Part shown: positions 1-7,075 of the stretch, piece by piece | Layout: the number at the start of each line of letters is the position of its first letter | How positions within the stretch are numbered: position 1 is the stretch's first letter | DNA from: Sanchytrium tribonematis | Lineage: Eukaryota > Sanchytriomycota > Sanchytriomycetes > Sanchytriales > Sanchytriaceae | Direction: 5' to 3' | NCBI GenBank assembly: GCA_018985235.1 | Contig: JADGIG010000112.1 | Location: 1-18,482 of the forward strand | Length of the DNA stretch: 18,482 nucleotides | Notes under the pieces: generated by a model | Seen by the model: only the letters and a program-made list of their open reading frames with translations | The model's database searches: none | Told to the model about the DNA's origin: nothing | Translations under genes and position numbers: made by a program

Positions 1-516
1 ATCAAAGCACTTTTAGAATTTTATTATTTGGAGGGCGATCTTAAATATCTAAACTTGGCTCTTGAATTTCAATCTCAACAGGACGCTCTTTTTTGGGATC
101 AGGATGAAGGAGATTATTTTACTTCAACTGAAGATCCTTACATTATCAGAGGTAAAGACGTCCAAGACGGTGCGGAGCCTTCGACACAGACAATTTCACT
201 TGAAAATTTACTTTCCTTGTCAATGGCGACTTCTCGAGAAGAGTTTCTTGAAAAGGCCGATAGAATGACTAAAATTTATCTCGGGGTCATCTCTCAAGCA
301 CCACATGCTGTGATTGGACTATCCGGGGTGGTTTTAACACAATTTAGAAAAATTACAATCAACAAAAAGGACTATCACAAAATTTCTGAAATTCTAAGAG
401 ATTCTGTGTATCCCACAATTCTCTCATTTGAAGACAAACTAGATGGAAACTTTATCGAATGCTTAGGAGAAACTTGCTTTGACAAAAAACCTATTACCGA
501 TTTTCAAAAAATGTAA
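1..516 (+). CDS. C-terminal part of a SPATA20/YyaL-type thioredoxin-domain protein (5' partial)
   Basis: The reading frame is open from base 1 and ends at TAA 514-516, so only about 171 C-terminal residues are visible and the start lies outside the window. The segment with FWDQDEGDYF, then YIIRGKD, DGAEPS and an ENLLSLS helix matches the C-terminal alpha/alpha-barrel of the SPATA20/YyaL (DUF255) family. The same place in that family reads FWD...GGYF, then LxLRxKDxxDGAxPS. The ending FIECLGETCFDKKPIT matches the family's closing 'C-ENFTCSLPVT' type block, so the C-terminus looks complete. The family has an N-terminal thioredoxin fold and a glycosidase-like barrel; its biochemical role is poorly known. 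AATAAA lies 11 nt after the stop, at 527-532. Family assignment is good; function is not claimed. Confidence 0.85.
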   Translation: MKALLEFYYLEGDLKYLNLALEFQSQQDALFWDQDEGDYFTSTEDPYIIRGKDVQDGAEPSTQTISLENLLSLSMATSREEFLEKADRMTKIYLGVISQAPHAVIGLSGVVLTQFRKITINKKDYHKISEILRDSVYPTILSFEDKLDGNFIECLGETCFDKKPITDFQKM

Positions 517-544
517 ATTGTGGCTCAATAAACCTTCAAAATTT

Positions 545-772
545 ATGAAATTTTTCAATTTTCCACTTTCAATAAAGCGAAAGGTAAATATTTCAAAGAA
601 GTTACCAGTTGCAGAGACTAGAATATCAAAAGATGCAGGCTTGTATGATGATGTAATGAGTTGTCTCTGTTTTCGATGTGAAAAATGCATCAAAGCACTA
701 GAAATTTCCAAAGCAGAAGCAAAAGATACCCACGAGGAAGTAGATTTTGTCACCATATACAATGCATTGTAG
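545..772 (+). CDS. small Cys-rich hypothetical protein (75 aa)
   Basis: This 75-residue ORF starts at ATG 545, 28 nt after the SPATA20-like stop. I do not recognise the family. The N-terminal 20 residues are rich in Lys/Arg and hydrophobics, which could be a mitochondrial presequence (inference). A tight C-x-C-x2-C-x2-C cluster follows (Cys 40, 42, 45, 48) inside a predicted helical stretch, then an acidic/basic helix ending IYNAL. An antisense ORF (463-762) covers the same bases, but its product looks less protein-like. The stop TAG is followed by AGTAAA rather than AATAAA. It could be chance, or an exon of an unrecognised gene. Confidence 0.42.
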   Translation: MKFFNFPLSIKRKVNISKKLPVAETRISKDAGLYDDVMSCLCFRCEKCIKALEISKAEAKDTHEEVDFVTIYNAL

Positions 773-983
773 TAAATAGCATTTTATGTTTTTAGACACC
801 ACCAGTGGTGAAATAGTATTGACCTACATTCATGCATGATGGCCAAATAACCATTTAAAATGAAACAAATAGTGTTTGACTCTGTGGATCGCGATTTTAT
901 TGTGAGACTACGAGCCAAAACGCCTCGCAGATAAGATACATCAAGTTAATTTAATTTTTTGAAACCTTTCCAATATCTTAACA
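773..983 (+). promoter_or_regulatory. intergenic leader region of glutamate 5-kinase with several short upstream ORFs
   Basis: This is 211 bp without a recognisable gene. It holds several short ATG-initiated frames, the longest encoding 24 residues (860-934, ending TPRR) and another 17 residues. It also has an 8-bp palindrome ATCGCGAT at 888-895, a small hairpin CACCA-CCAG-TGGTG near 796-812, and one TGACTC at 877-882. Any of these may be chance. The upstream ORFs matter only if the transcript starts that far upstream. Confidence 0.3.
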
Positions 984-2021
984 ATGAAAGTGGTAGTCAT
1001 TAAAGTTGGCACAGCATCAGTTACAAATGAAATTATACAATCTCTCGCTAACGTATGTAAATCTTTACAAAATGAAGGTTGCATGCCGATAATAGTGTCG
1101 TCAGGTGCGGTAGGAAAGGGTAGCGAATTGATTTCATTTGAACATATTACTTTGGCCAGAAAACAAGCTCTTGCATCAATTGGTCAACCAAGAGTCATGT
1201 CAATGTATTGGGATATTTTTCAGAAGCACAATTTGGTCGTGGGACAACTTTTACTCGGCCGCAATATAATTAATGAAAGGTCTCAGTATCTCAACGCAAA
1301 AAACACAATTTTAGAGCTCCTTAAACTCAAAGTAGTTCCAATAGTCAATGAAAATGATGCTGTTGTGGTCCAGGAGCTTAAATTTGGAGATAATGATCGT
1401 CTATCTGCTTTTGTTGGTGAAATGATTGGGGCGCAAACCCTTTTTATATTGACCGATGTGGATGGACTGTACACTGAAAATCCATCAAATCCTGGAGCCA
1501 CTTTGATTAAAAAAGTTGAATCGTTTTCTGAACTAAATATAAAAGATCTTGAGAAAACAGGATCGAGTACTTCAACAGGTGGGATGCTAACAAAGCTGAT
1601 AGCTGCTGAATATGCAACAGCGGCCGGCATCGATGTTTGGATATTAAATGCAAGCAATTCTTCAAGAATCCTTGACATAATGCACAATAAGGACACAATC
1701 GCTACGTTATTTACTGCAAAAACTAAGCAAACTTCACGAACTTGGTGGATAAGAAATGGTCTTCTTTCGAAAGGCAAATTATATCTAGACGATGGCGCTG
1801 TTAATGCAATTAAAAATAGGGCCAACTTATTTATAAATGGAATTATTAAAACAGAAGGTAGTTTCTATGCTGATCAGGCTGTGGATTTATGTGATTGCCA
1901 CGGAAATAATTTTGCTAAAGGCCTCATCAATTATTCGGCCAAAGAAATCGAATTGTTAAAGCAAACTCCAGAAGAGGCAGACATTGTAATATTTCGTGAA
2001 AACATTTACATTGAAAATTAG
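984..2021 (+). CDS. PRO1: glutamate 5-kinase (proline biosynthesis)
   Basis: This enzyme phosphorylates L-glutamate to gamma-glutamyl phosphate, the first step of proline synthesis, in the cytosol. The 345-residue product has the amino-acid kinase fold, opening with VVVIKVGTASVT (phosphate loop) and then VSSGAVGKG. NENDAVVVQELKFGDND follows, then the nucleotide-binding LTDVDGLYTENP, and GSSTSTGGMLTKL as the Gly-rich/Lys segment. From about residue 250, WWIRNGLLSKGKLYLDDGA and the residues after it match the C-terminal PUA domain of ProB/PRO1. Length agrees with bacterial ProB (about 367) and is shorter than typical yeast PRO1. It is a stand-alone kinase, not fused to gamma-glutamyl phosphate reductase as in plant and animal P5CS. 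The start is the first ATG of the frame, in context aacaATGaa. No AATAAA lies near the TAG stop, unlike most neighbours. Confidence 0.95.
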   Translation: MKVVVIKVGTASVTNEIIQSLANVCKSLQNEGCMPIIVSSGAVGKGSELISFEHITLARKQALASIGQPRVMSMYWDIFQKHNLVVGQLLLGRNIINERSQYLNAKNTILELLKLKVVPIVNENDAVVVQELKFGDNDRLSAFVGEMIGAQTLFILTDVDGLYTENPSNPGATLIKKVESFSELNIKDLEKTGSSTSTGGMLTKLIAAEYATAAGIDVWILNASNSSRILDIMHNKDTIATLFTAKTKQTSRTWWIRNGLLSKGKLYLDDGAVNAIKNRANLFINGIIKTEGSFYADQAVDLCDCHGNNFAKGLINYSAKEIELLKQTPEEADIVIFRENIYIEN

Positions 2022-2160
2022 GATTGATAACAGTTATAGCTTTTTTCAAAATATGTGCAAGTAGGTTCGAAGATCTTGCAATTCTTGAAGAAAATTGTGT
2101 TACGAGCCACAAGATTTTTCAGGAGAATCTCAAAACAAAACGTCACTCAAAATATAATAA

Positions 2161-2634
2161 ATGTCTGCCAATGTACTCAAGGAACAAATTTCGTTAATTT
2201 TTTACAATTGGCCAGTCATGCAATACATGGGTTCTCAGCTAGATAGGTCCAAACTAATGTGGTTTGTTGAAACTATAACCAATCATTTACATACATATTA
2301 CAACTCTAAAAAAGCATTTATTGACGAAATTGAAGATATATTGATGGATGTCCTCGAAGCAGAATTTCAAATATATCTCGAAGATGGCTGTATGGATATA
2401 GCTACTTTATGCGTTTTGGCCAAATCAAATAAGCTGGATGAGCAATTTTTAAGAAAGCAAGTGCAGGATAAACCTTGTCAATCTCTTCGATATCTTCTAG
2501 ACGAAGACTGTCTGGAAGAATCCGAAGATGACTCTGACTCTATGAACGATTGTGAGTCTTTTGAGCATATTCATCAAGAATTTAAGCAGCTTGATATTGA
2601 CGAAGATGGCTGGACATTAGTAAAGCACAAATAA
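2161..2634 (+). CDS. TSR2: pre-rRNA processing protein TSR2 (eS26 chaperone)
   Basis: In yeast and human, Tsr2 shields ribosomal protein eS26 (Rps26) and delivers it to pre-40S particles. The 157-residue product shows the family's order of motifs: 'IFYNWPVMQYM' near the N-terminus, then a helical segment, 'EIEDILMDVLEAEFQIYLEDGCMDIATLC' as the core, an acidic stretch rich in Glu/Asp/Ser, and the closing 'DIDEDGWTLVK', which matches the conserved DGWTxV tail. Length is within the family's usual range. The first ATG is used, preceded by an A-rich leader. The stop TAA sits inside AATAAA (2630-2635), and the convergent HGD stop begins 2 bp later. Confidence 0.9.
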   Translation: MSANVLKEQISLIFYNWPVMQYMGSQLDRSKLMWFVETITNHLHTYYNSKKAFIDEIEDILMDVLEAEFQIYLEDGCMDIATLCVLAKSNKLDEQFLRKQVQDKPCQSLRYLLDEDCLEESEDDSDSMNDCESFEHIHQEFKQLDIDEDGWTLVKHK

Positions 2635-2635
2635 A
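2630..2635 (+). terminator. AATAAA poly(A) signal containing the TSR2 stop codon
   Basis: The stop TAA (2632-2634) forms the centre of AATAAA. The adjoining TAAATTTA (2632-2639) contains both the TSR2 and HGD stops on opposite strands. Confidence 0.6.
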
Positions 2636-2636
2636 T

Positions 2637-3933
2637 TTAGTTTATTTTAGTCTCTTTGTTGTCAGGATTGAAATGAGGCTTTAAGTCCTGCCATACTTTG
2701 TAATATTCTGGTTGTAATTTTTGGGATATTGACATAGCATATGGTGTAGGTGAAAGAATAACACTTGTCTCAAACATAAAAGCCATTGTATTTTCAGCAA
2801 CTCTTTCTGGTTCTAATTTAGCATTTGATGCTTTTTTGAAAGTTTGAGCATCAGGACCATGTGGTGTAAACATTGAATGTAAAGATGCTCCACCTGGGTT
2901 AAACCCATTTTGCTTCGCTTCATATTGCCCCGTAATGAGACCCATAAATTCAGTCATGCTTGATTAGATTGAATTACCAGTTTCGGTGAAAATAAGGTGG
3001 GCGGAAAGTGTGGCTTTGAACTGCCCATCTGGGTGGAAAAATAACAAAATCACACATAGCTACGCCTGGAGTGTTGGTTTTACAAGTTAAAACGGTAAAG
3101 ATGGAAGGATCTAAATGGTCATATGATACCGAATTAACAGTATTAAATTTCCTTAGATCATATTTACACGGGGCGTAATTACCTTGCCATCCCACTACGT
3201 CAAATGGAGTAAAGCCAACGCATTTGTATAGGTTGTGTTGGTATTTGTTGAGAATGGTAAAGTTTGGTTTCTCGCTTTTGTCATGTACGTATTCCGCACT
3301 AGGGTACACAAAATCTTTTGGATCTGCGAGACCATTGGCGCCAATAGGACCTAAGTCAGGAAGCTCAAAATGACCGTTGTATACTTCACATATGTAACCT
3401 CGGCTTGGACCACTAATTTTAACTTGAAATCTAATTCCTCTTGGTATGATGCAAATTTCCAAGGGTTCTACGATTAATCTTCCAAGCTCCGTCAAGATAT
3501 CTAGTGTGCCTTGTTGTGGCACAATAAGATAATCTCCATCAGAATTCTGAAAAGCTTCTTTTTCCATACTTTTTTGACAAGAATAAATGTGGATAGCCAT
3601 TCCGGATTTGTCTGACGCATTTCCTCCAATTGCAACAGTTTTAATACCATCAACAAAGTTACAGTCTTCTATATTGAAAGGATCCCAGCGCAATTGATTC
3701 GGAGTCGAAATACATTCTTTTGCTACAGGATGAAATTCTCTGACTAGTTCAAAAGGTTGATGAACAACTTGTGGCCTGATTCGATATACCCAAGTTCTTT
3801 GGTTATAGATTCTAGGCACGGTGAAGGCACTTCCTGATATTTGTTCCGCATATAATCCGTATGGACATACTTGTGGGGTATTATGCCAAGGTACGGCTCC
3901 TTCTAATGCCTCGCTTTTTAGATGATGGATCAT
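2637..3933 (-). CDS. HGD: homogentisate 1,2-dioxygenase, two exons
   Basis: This enzyme opens the ring of homogentisate to maleylacetoacetate in tyrosine/phenylalanine catabolism, using Fe(II). The coding sequence is complement(join(2637..2958, 2978..3933)), 425 residues (human about 445). Recognisable blocks are [56 protein letters not shown] and [23 protein letters not shown] and MFTPHGPDA carry the metal ligands (His, Glu, His). The frame breaks right between the metal-binding His and Glu. Removing a 19-nt GT-AG intron joins HRN to CMTEFMGL exactly as in the family. ATG 3933 is the only usable start seen, but the near-universal GFGNxF motif expected upstream of SEAL is missing (see findings). 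Only 64 bp separate it from the upstream ENT stop. Confidence 0.93.
2959..2977 (-). other. HGD: 19-nt spliceosomal intron in HGD
   Basis: On the minus strand the intron is GTAATTCAATCTAATCAAG, with canonical GT-AG ends and a TCTAAT branch-point-like motif just before the acceptor. It splits a Cys codon (TG|C). Retention would give a stop at once (TGG TAA). Excision restores the conserved HRNCM(S/T)EFMG block. Confidence 0.88.
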
Positions 3934-3996
3934 ATTTCAAGGGACGAAGCAAAGTGAGACAAGTCGTTGCCGTCCGTATTAAAAACATTTGCCCAA

Positions 3997-4002
3997 TTTA
4001 TT
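3997..4002 (-). terminator. AATAAA overlapping the ENT stop codon
   Basis: The minus-strand AATAAA contains the TAA stop (3998-4000) of the nucleoside transporter gene. Confidence 0.55.
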
Positions 4003-5137
4003 TAAATACCAGACAATTAGCCAGAACGACAGATGCACAGCTTCCAACAACGCAGCCTAGCAGCATAGAAAAATTAAGCACTTTTCCTACTTGCTCGTTC
4101 CTAAATTTCTGAGTCGCAAGCATCATTGCTGCGTTTGTAATGTACCCATTGGAGAGTCCAAAAATGAATAATCCGATAAAGAAATATATGTCTCTATATT
4201 CTATTGTGTTGAGGTATAGATATGGGAATAAGAATGCAAAAGATATTCTCCCAATTGAAGCAGAAAATAAAATTTGTATATTTGGAATTAGTGTGATAAA
4301 TCGACCACTTAGATCTCCCAGGTTGTATAAAAAGAATCCCAAAGGGACGAATAAAGAAGTATAATACTCATCATCTATATCTTCAATAGGGATGATAAGT
4401 GAGGTAGTTGCTGGAAATAGAAACAAGGTCACAAACAACGTTGTGAAACAGGTCATAACATGGTATTTAGCCTCATGTAGGCTATAGTTATTTAGAGGAT
4501 CATCAATTGACTCTTCTTCCGATAGTAATTCGTCTGGATCCAAGTTTGGCTGATTGTCATCAATCTGCTCATATACACTCAATAAAGTGGTGTTGGTCAA
4601 TCTTGAGAATATTAATAAACAAAGGATGCATATAATAAATGCAAAAAGAAAGTAAATAATAAATGGGTCGAATATTTTTCTACCAGCTAAGCTTAATACC
4701 TTAAATAATACATCTGACAACGACACGATTAAGCCAGCTATGCCTTGACCAATTAAAACATATTGAATAGCCTTTTCACCTCTAATAGAAGCTAGAGCCA
4801 TTATCTTAGACTGAATGGTAGCAGTTGCTGCTCCATCTAAAGCAATCAATAAACAACAAAGATAAAAATAATATTCATGGGATTGGTTAATAAGTCTCAT
4901 GAGCAAAAATATTAAAAAAGAAATGCTTATCATTATATATGACAAGTTTCCGTAATTAACTTCCCTCCGAAGCCAATAAAGTGTCACAGAAACCACAGAA
5001 ACATTGAAATAAAATGCAAAATAACTTTGAAATGTGGGGTGATTAAACATTAGCTTGAAAAAATCGTGCGCTGTAATTATGACATTCCACGGCAACAGCA
5101 TTCCCACGCCTTGAAATAGAAAAAGATGATGAAGCAT
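3998..5137 (-). CDS. equilibrative nucleoside transporter (SLC29/ENT, FUN26-like)
   Basis: ENT proteins move nucleosides, and sometimes nucleobases, across the plasma, vacuolar or endosomal membrane. The 379-residue product has many hydrophobic helices (about 10-11). The N-terminal signature LFQGVGMLLPWNVIITAHDFF matches the ENT first-helix motif (GxGxLLPWNxFITAxxYF). A hydrophilic acidic loop (residues about 180-215, DPDELLSEEESIDDP) separates the two halves. The second half has PLGFFLYNLGDLSGRF (the family DxxGR motif) and GLSNGYITNAAMMLA (the GxxNGY motif). The first ATG is placed directly before the signature, so there is almost no cytosolic N-terminus. It shares a 129-bp upstream region with the divergent gene at 5267. 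A parasite or nucleotide scavenger would use such a transporter, but the membrane in which it acts cannot be read here. Confidence 0.9.
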   Translation of the reverse strand: MLHHLFLFQGVGMLLPWNVIITAHDFFKLMFNHPTFQSYFAFYFNVSVVSVTLYWLRREVNYGNLSYIMISISFLIFLLMRLINQSHEYYFYLCCLLIALDGAATATIQSKIMALASIRGEKAIQYVLIGQGIAGLIVSLSDVLFKVLSLAGRKIFDPFIIYFLFAFIICILCLLIFSRLTNTTLLSVYEQIDDNQPNLDPDELLSEEESIDDPLNNYSLHEAKYHVMTCFTTLFVTLFLFPATTSLIIPIEDIDDEYYTSLFVPLGFFLYNLGDLSGRFITLIPNIQILFSASIGRISFAFLFPYLYLNTIEYRDIYFFIGLFIFGLSNGYITNAAMMLATQKFRNEQVGKVLNFSMLLGCVVGSCASVVLANCLVFK

Positions 5138-5266
5138 GTTTTAAAGGGGATGCTTTGTAGATGATATAGACTCAAAGGGTATTTATGGTGTTGACAACCA
5201 TGATGTTTTGCAAATAGATACATTGATTTTAATGTTAAACCAATTTAAATTCCTCCTACTGCAACA

Positions 5267-5938
5267 ATGCAACAAAGCTATCAAGAATTAATTGAAGAAA
5301 AACTATCACGATTGAATGGCAAAAGAAATGCGGACCACTTGACACCTGTTAAACAAAGAAATTTTATACCAGAGTCCAATTTTATGCAATCAAGACGGAA
5401 GTGGAATGCCTTGAAGGACGATTTGATTCAGCTACAAACTGTAAAAAAGAAAGATAAAACATGCAAAGTGGAGCTACCAAAGTTGTGGACAATCTCTTCA
5501 TTTTTAAAACTAAAAGTTTTTATAAATAATCGAGAAATACCTTGGAATCCGCCCGTATTATTGTTAACCATATCGGATCTTCATCCTCTTTATGACTTGG
5601 GATATTTTGAATCTGCCAGCAAATTATTAAACTTAATCGGTAATTCCAATATAAGTGTATATCATACCCAAAAACAAAACACCACTGCAAGATTTTACAG
5701 ACAGTGGGCAAATTTAGAATTGATTTATTTTCGAGTTCAGGAAGCTTTAAATGTCATTGAAACTGGAATTCTCAATAGAGCGCAACCCCTTCATGAATTG
5801 AAAGAGCATCTTGAATTTATCAAGTCAAGATCTTTGAAAGTGGATGAAAAGTTGAGTCCATTAAAAACGCCAACTAAGAGAGGCATAGATCTGCTGGAAG
5901 AGTCTTTTTCTGAACTAGATGTTACCCCAACTAAATAA
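5267..5938 (+). CDS. CKAP2-like C-terminal helical (TPR-like) protein with four Cdk-consensus sites
   Basis: The 223-residue product is not a familiar housekeeping protein. Residues about 141-186 (FYRQWANLELIYF, then ALNVIETGILNRAQPLHELKEHLEFI) resemble the C-terminal helical repeat of cytoskeleton-associated protein 2 (CKAP2), where a W..LA..E helix is followed by 'I..YE.AI..GAQP..E....'. This is a TPR/HAT-like helix pair. Four S/T-P-x-K motifs are visible, at T26, S197, T201 and T220; the last ends the protein. Those would fit cell-cycle phosphorylation (inference). The stop TAA is inside AATAAA (5934-5939). The first ATG is used; upstream ATGs are out of frame. Alternatives are a Bub1/Mad3-like TPR remnant or an unrelated helical protein. 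Confidence 0.55.
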   Translation: MQQSYQELIEEKLSRLNGKRNADHLTPVKQRNFIPESNFMQSRRKWNALKDDLIQLQTVKKKDKTCKVELPKLWTISSFLKLKVFINNREIPWNPPVLLLTISDLHPLYDLGYFESASKLLNLIGNSNISVYHTQKQNTTARFYRQWANLELIYFRVQEALNVIETGILNRAQPLHELKEHLEFIKSRSLKVDEKLSPLKTPTKRGIDLLEESFSELDVTPTK

Positions 5939-5939
5939 A
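5934..5939 (+). terminator. AATAAA containing the stop codon of the CKAP2-like gene
   Basis: The last Lys codon AAA, the stop TAA and the following A together give AATAAA, with TAA at 5936-5938. Confidence 0.55.
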
Positions 5940-5977
5940 TCTCTTAAAGAATTATACAAACTTAGTGATAACCAATC

Positions 5978-5987
5978 TTATCGATAA
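5978..5987. promoter_or_regulatory. 10-bp palindrome TTATCGATAA upstream of the CE4-like gene
   Basis: This perfect palindrome lies 118 bp upstream of ATG 6106. It contains GATAA on both strands and is preceded by CCAAT (5972-5976). It may be a GATA-factor or TATCGATA-type site; role inferred. Confidence 0.3.
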
Positions 5988-6105
5988 ACATTTTCTGGGT
6001 TGAAATAAATTCGAAGTTTTTGCCAAATACGTCGCATTTTATTGATTGGTTCTGCAACAAAACGTCTATCAATATAAGAAAGCAGTGCACTAGCCACTAG
6101 AAATT

Positions 6106-7054
6106 ATGGCAGAAACTAATTACTTTCGCTTAGTATCTTTGGCACTTTTGGCTGCTTTGTACTTTTATGGATTTAGTGGATCAGATTCTGAAAAATCACG
6201 AAGAACACCTACACCTGTTTCTCAACCTCTTCTAAGTTTATGTAGCCGTGACAAGCCAAACGTAATATCCTTTGCTTTTACTGAGGGAGTTACTGGTGCT
6301 GGTGCTTTAATGGCTCAAACACTCAAAAGTTATACTGGAAATCCAACAGCAATATTTTTTTACATTGACAAAGACTTTTACTTTCAGACTGATAATGGTT
6401 ATTCTGCACAACTGGTAGAAAATGGACACATAGTAGGTTTAAGATGGTACCAAAGTTGGACTGATACTGCAAAGCTTTCAAAATCTGCATTTCAACAAGC
6501 AATTATTGCTTCATCCGAAAAGATTAATAATCAAATTAATCAATACATCACCCCATCAAAAGCAGGAAAGTATTATCCTAAATATATTGCTTTTGACTAT
6601 GCTGATTCTTCTAAAAAAAGTTTACTTCAGCAGTACTCTGGATATGCAGGTGAGTTGGGAATGTACACAGTCTTGAGTGATTTCATGCCTGAGTCAAACA
6701 ATGAGAATTATGAGGCTGTAAAGTTAAATTATAAAGCTAAATTTGACAAGGACGTTGGAACCTTGGGTACTTTTGCCATTGCAATGCACCCTGGTAATCC
6801 GCAAGCTTCAGTTAGTGGTTCAAACATATTAGATTTGATCAACACAACCATTGCACCAGCTGGAAAGACAATTATTTCAATCTCCAATTGTTTATCCGCA
6901 GCAACTTTATATAGAACTGGTATTTCTTATTTATTTAGACAATGCATTACCAGCAGGAACTAGTTCTGACCCAGGCACTAAAGGATCTGCAAATTTCGTG
7001 TCGCTATCATTCTTTTTGGCTACAATTTTATTGCTAGGTTATTTGGCATTGTAA
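6106..7054 (+). CDS. GPI-anchored polysaccharide-deacetylase-like protein with degenerate active site, two exons
   Basis: The coding sequence is join(6106..6919, 6939..7054), 309 residues. An N-terminal hydrophobic segment (residues about 7-24) is a signal peptide or anchor. The body follows the CE4/NodB fold order of chitin deacetylases, but the catalytic motifs are altered. TFDDG is FTEG (58-61). The H(S/T)xxH metal motif is RWYQS after GHIVG (108-117). RPPYG is AFDYAD (162-167). The late His motif is kept as AMHPG (H228). Metal-dependent deacetylation is therefore unlikely; a chitin-binding or structural wall role is inference. Exon 2 supplies a Ser/Gly-rich spacer and a 19-residue hydrophobic tail (291-309), a typical GPI-attachment signal, so exon 2 decides surface anchoring. 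AATAAA starts inside the stop codon (7053-7058). Confidence 0.8.
6920..6938 (+). other. 19-nt spliceosomal intron in the CE4-like gene
   Basis: The sequence is GTATTTCTTATTTATTTAG: GT-AG ends, pyrimidine-rich. It splits an Asp codon (G|AC). Without splicing the frame stops after GISYLF... at 6963. With splicing it continues YRT-DNALPAGTSSDP into a GPI-signal tail. Confidence 0.85.
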
Positions 7055-7058
7055 TAAA
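7053..7058 (+). terminator. AATAAA overlapping the CE4-like stop codon
   Basis: The last two bases of the TAA stop (7052-7054) begin AATAAA. The convergent UMP/CMP kinase stop is only 16 bp further on. Confidence 0.5.
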
Positions 7059-7069
7059 AATTCCATTTG

Positions 7070-7075
7070 TTTATT
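7070..7075 (-). terminator. AATAAA containing the UMP/CMP kinase stop codon
   Basis: The minus-strand AATAAA includes the stop TAA (7071-7073). Confidence 0.55.

Noticed and set aside
463-762. 99-residue minus-strand ORF
   Set aside because: It overlaps the SPATA20-like 3' end and the small Cys-rich ORF. Its composition is less protein-like than the sense frame.
877-882. TGACTC Gcn4-type half site upstream of glutamate 5-kinase
   Set aside because: A single 6-bp match lacking the final A of TGACTCA; expected by chance at this length.
1283-1825. 180-residue ORF antisense to glutamate 5-kinase
   Set aside because: It has no domain-like features and lies fully opposite a well-supported gene.
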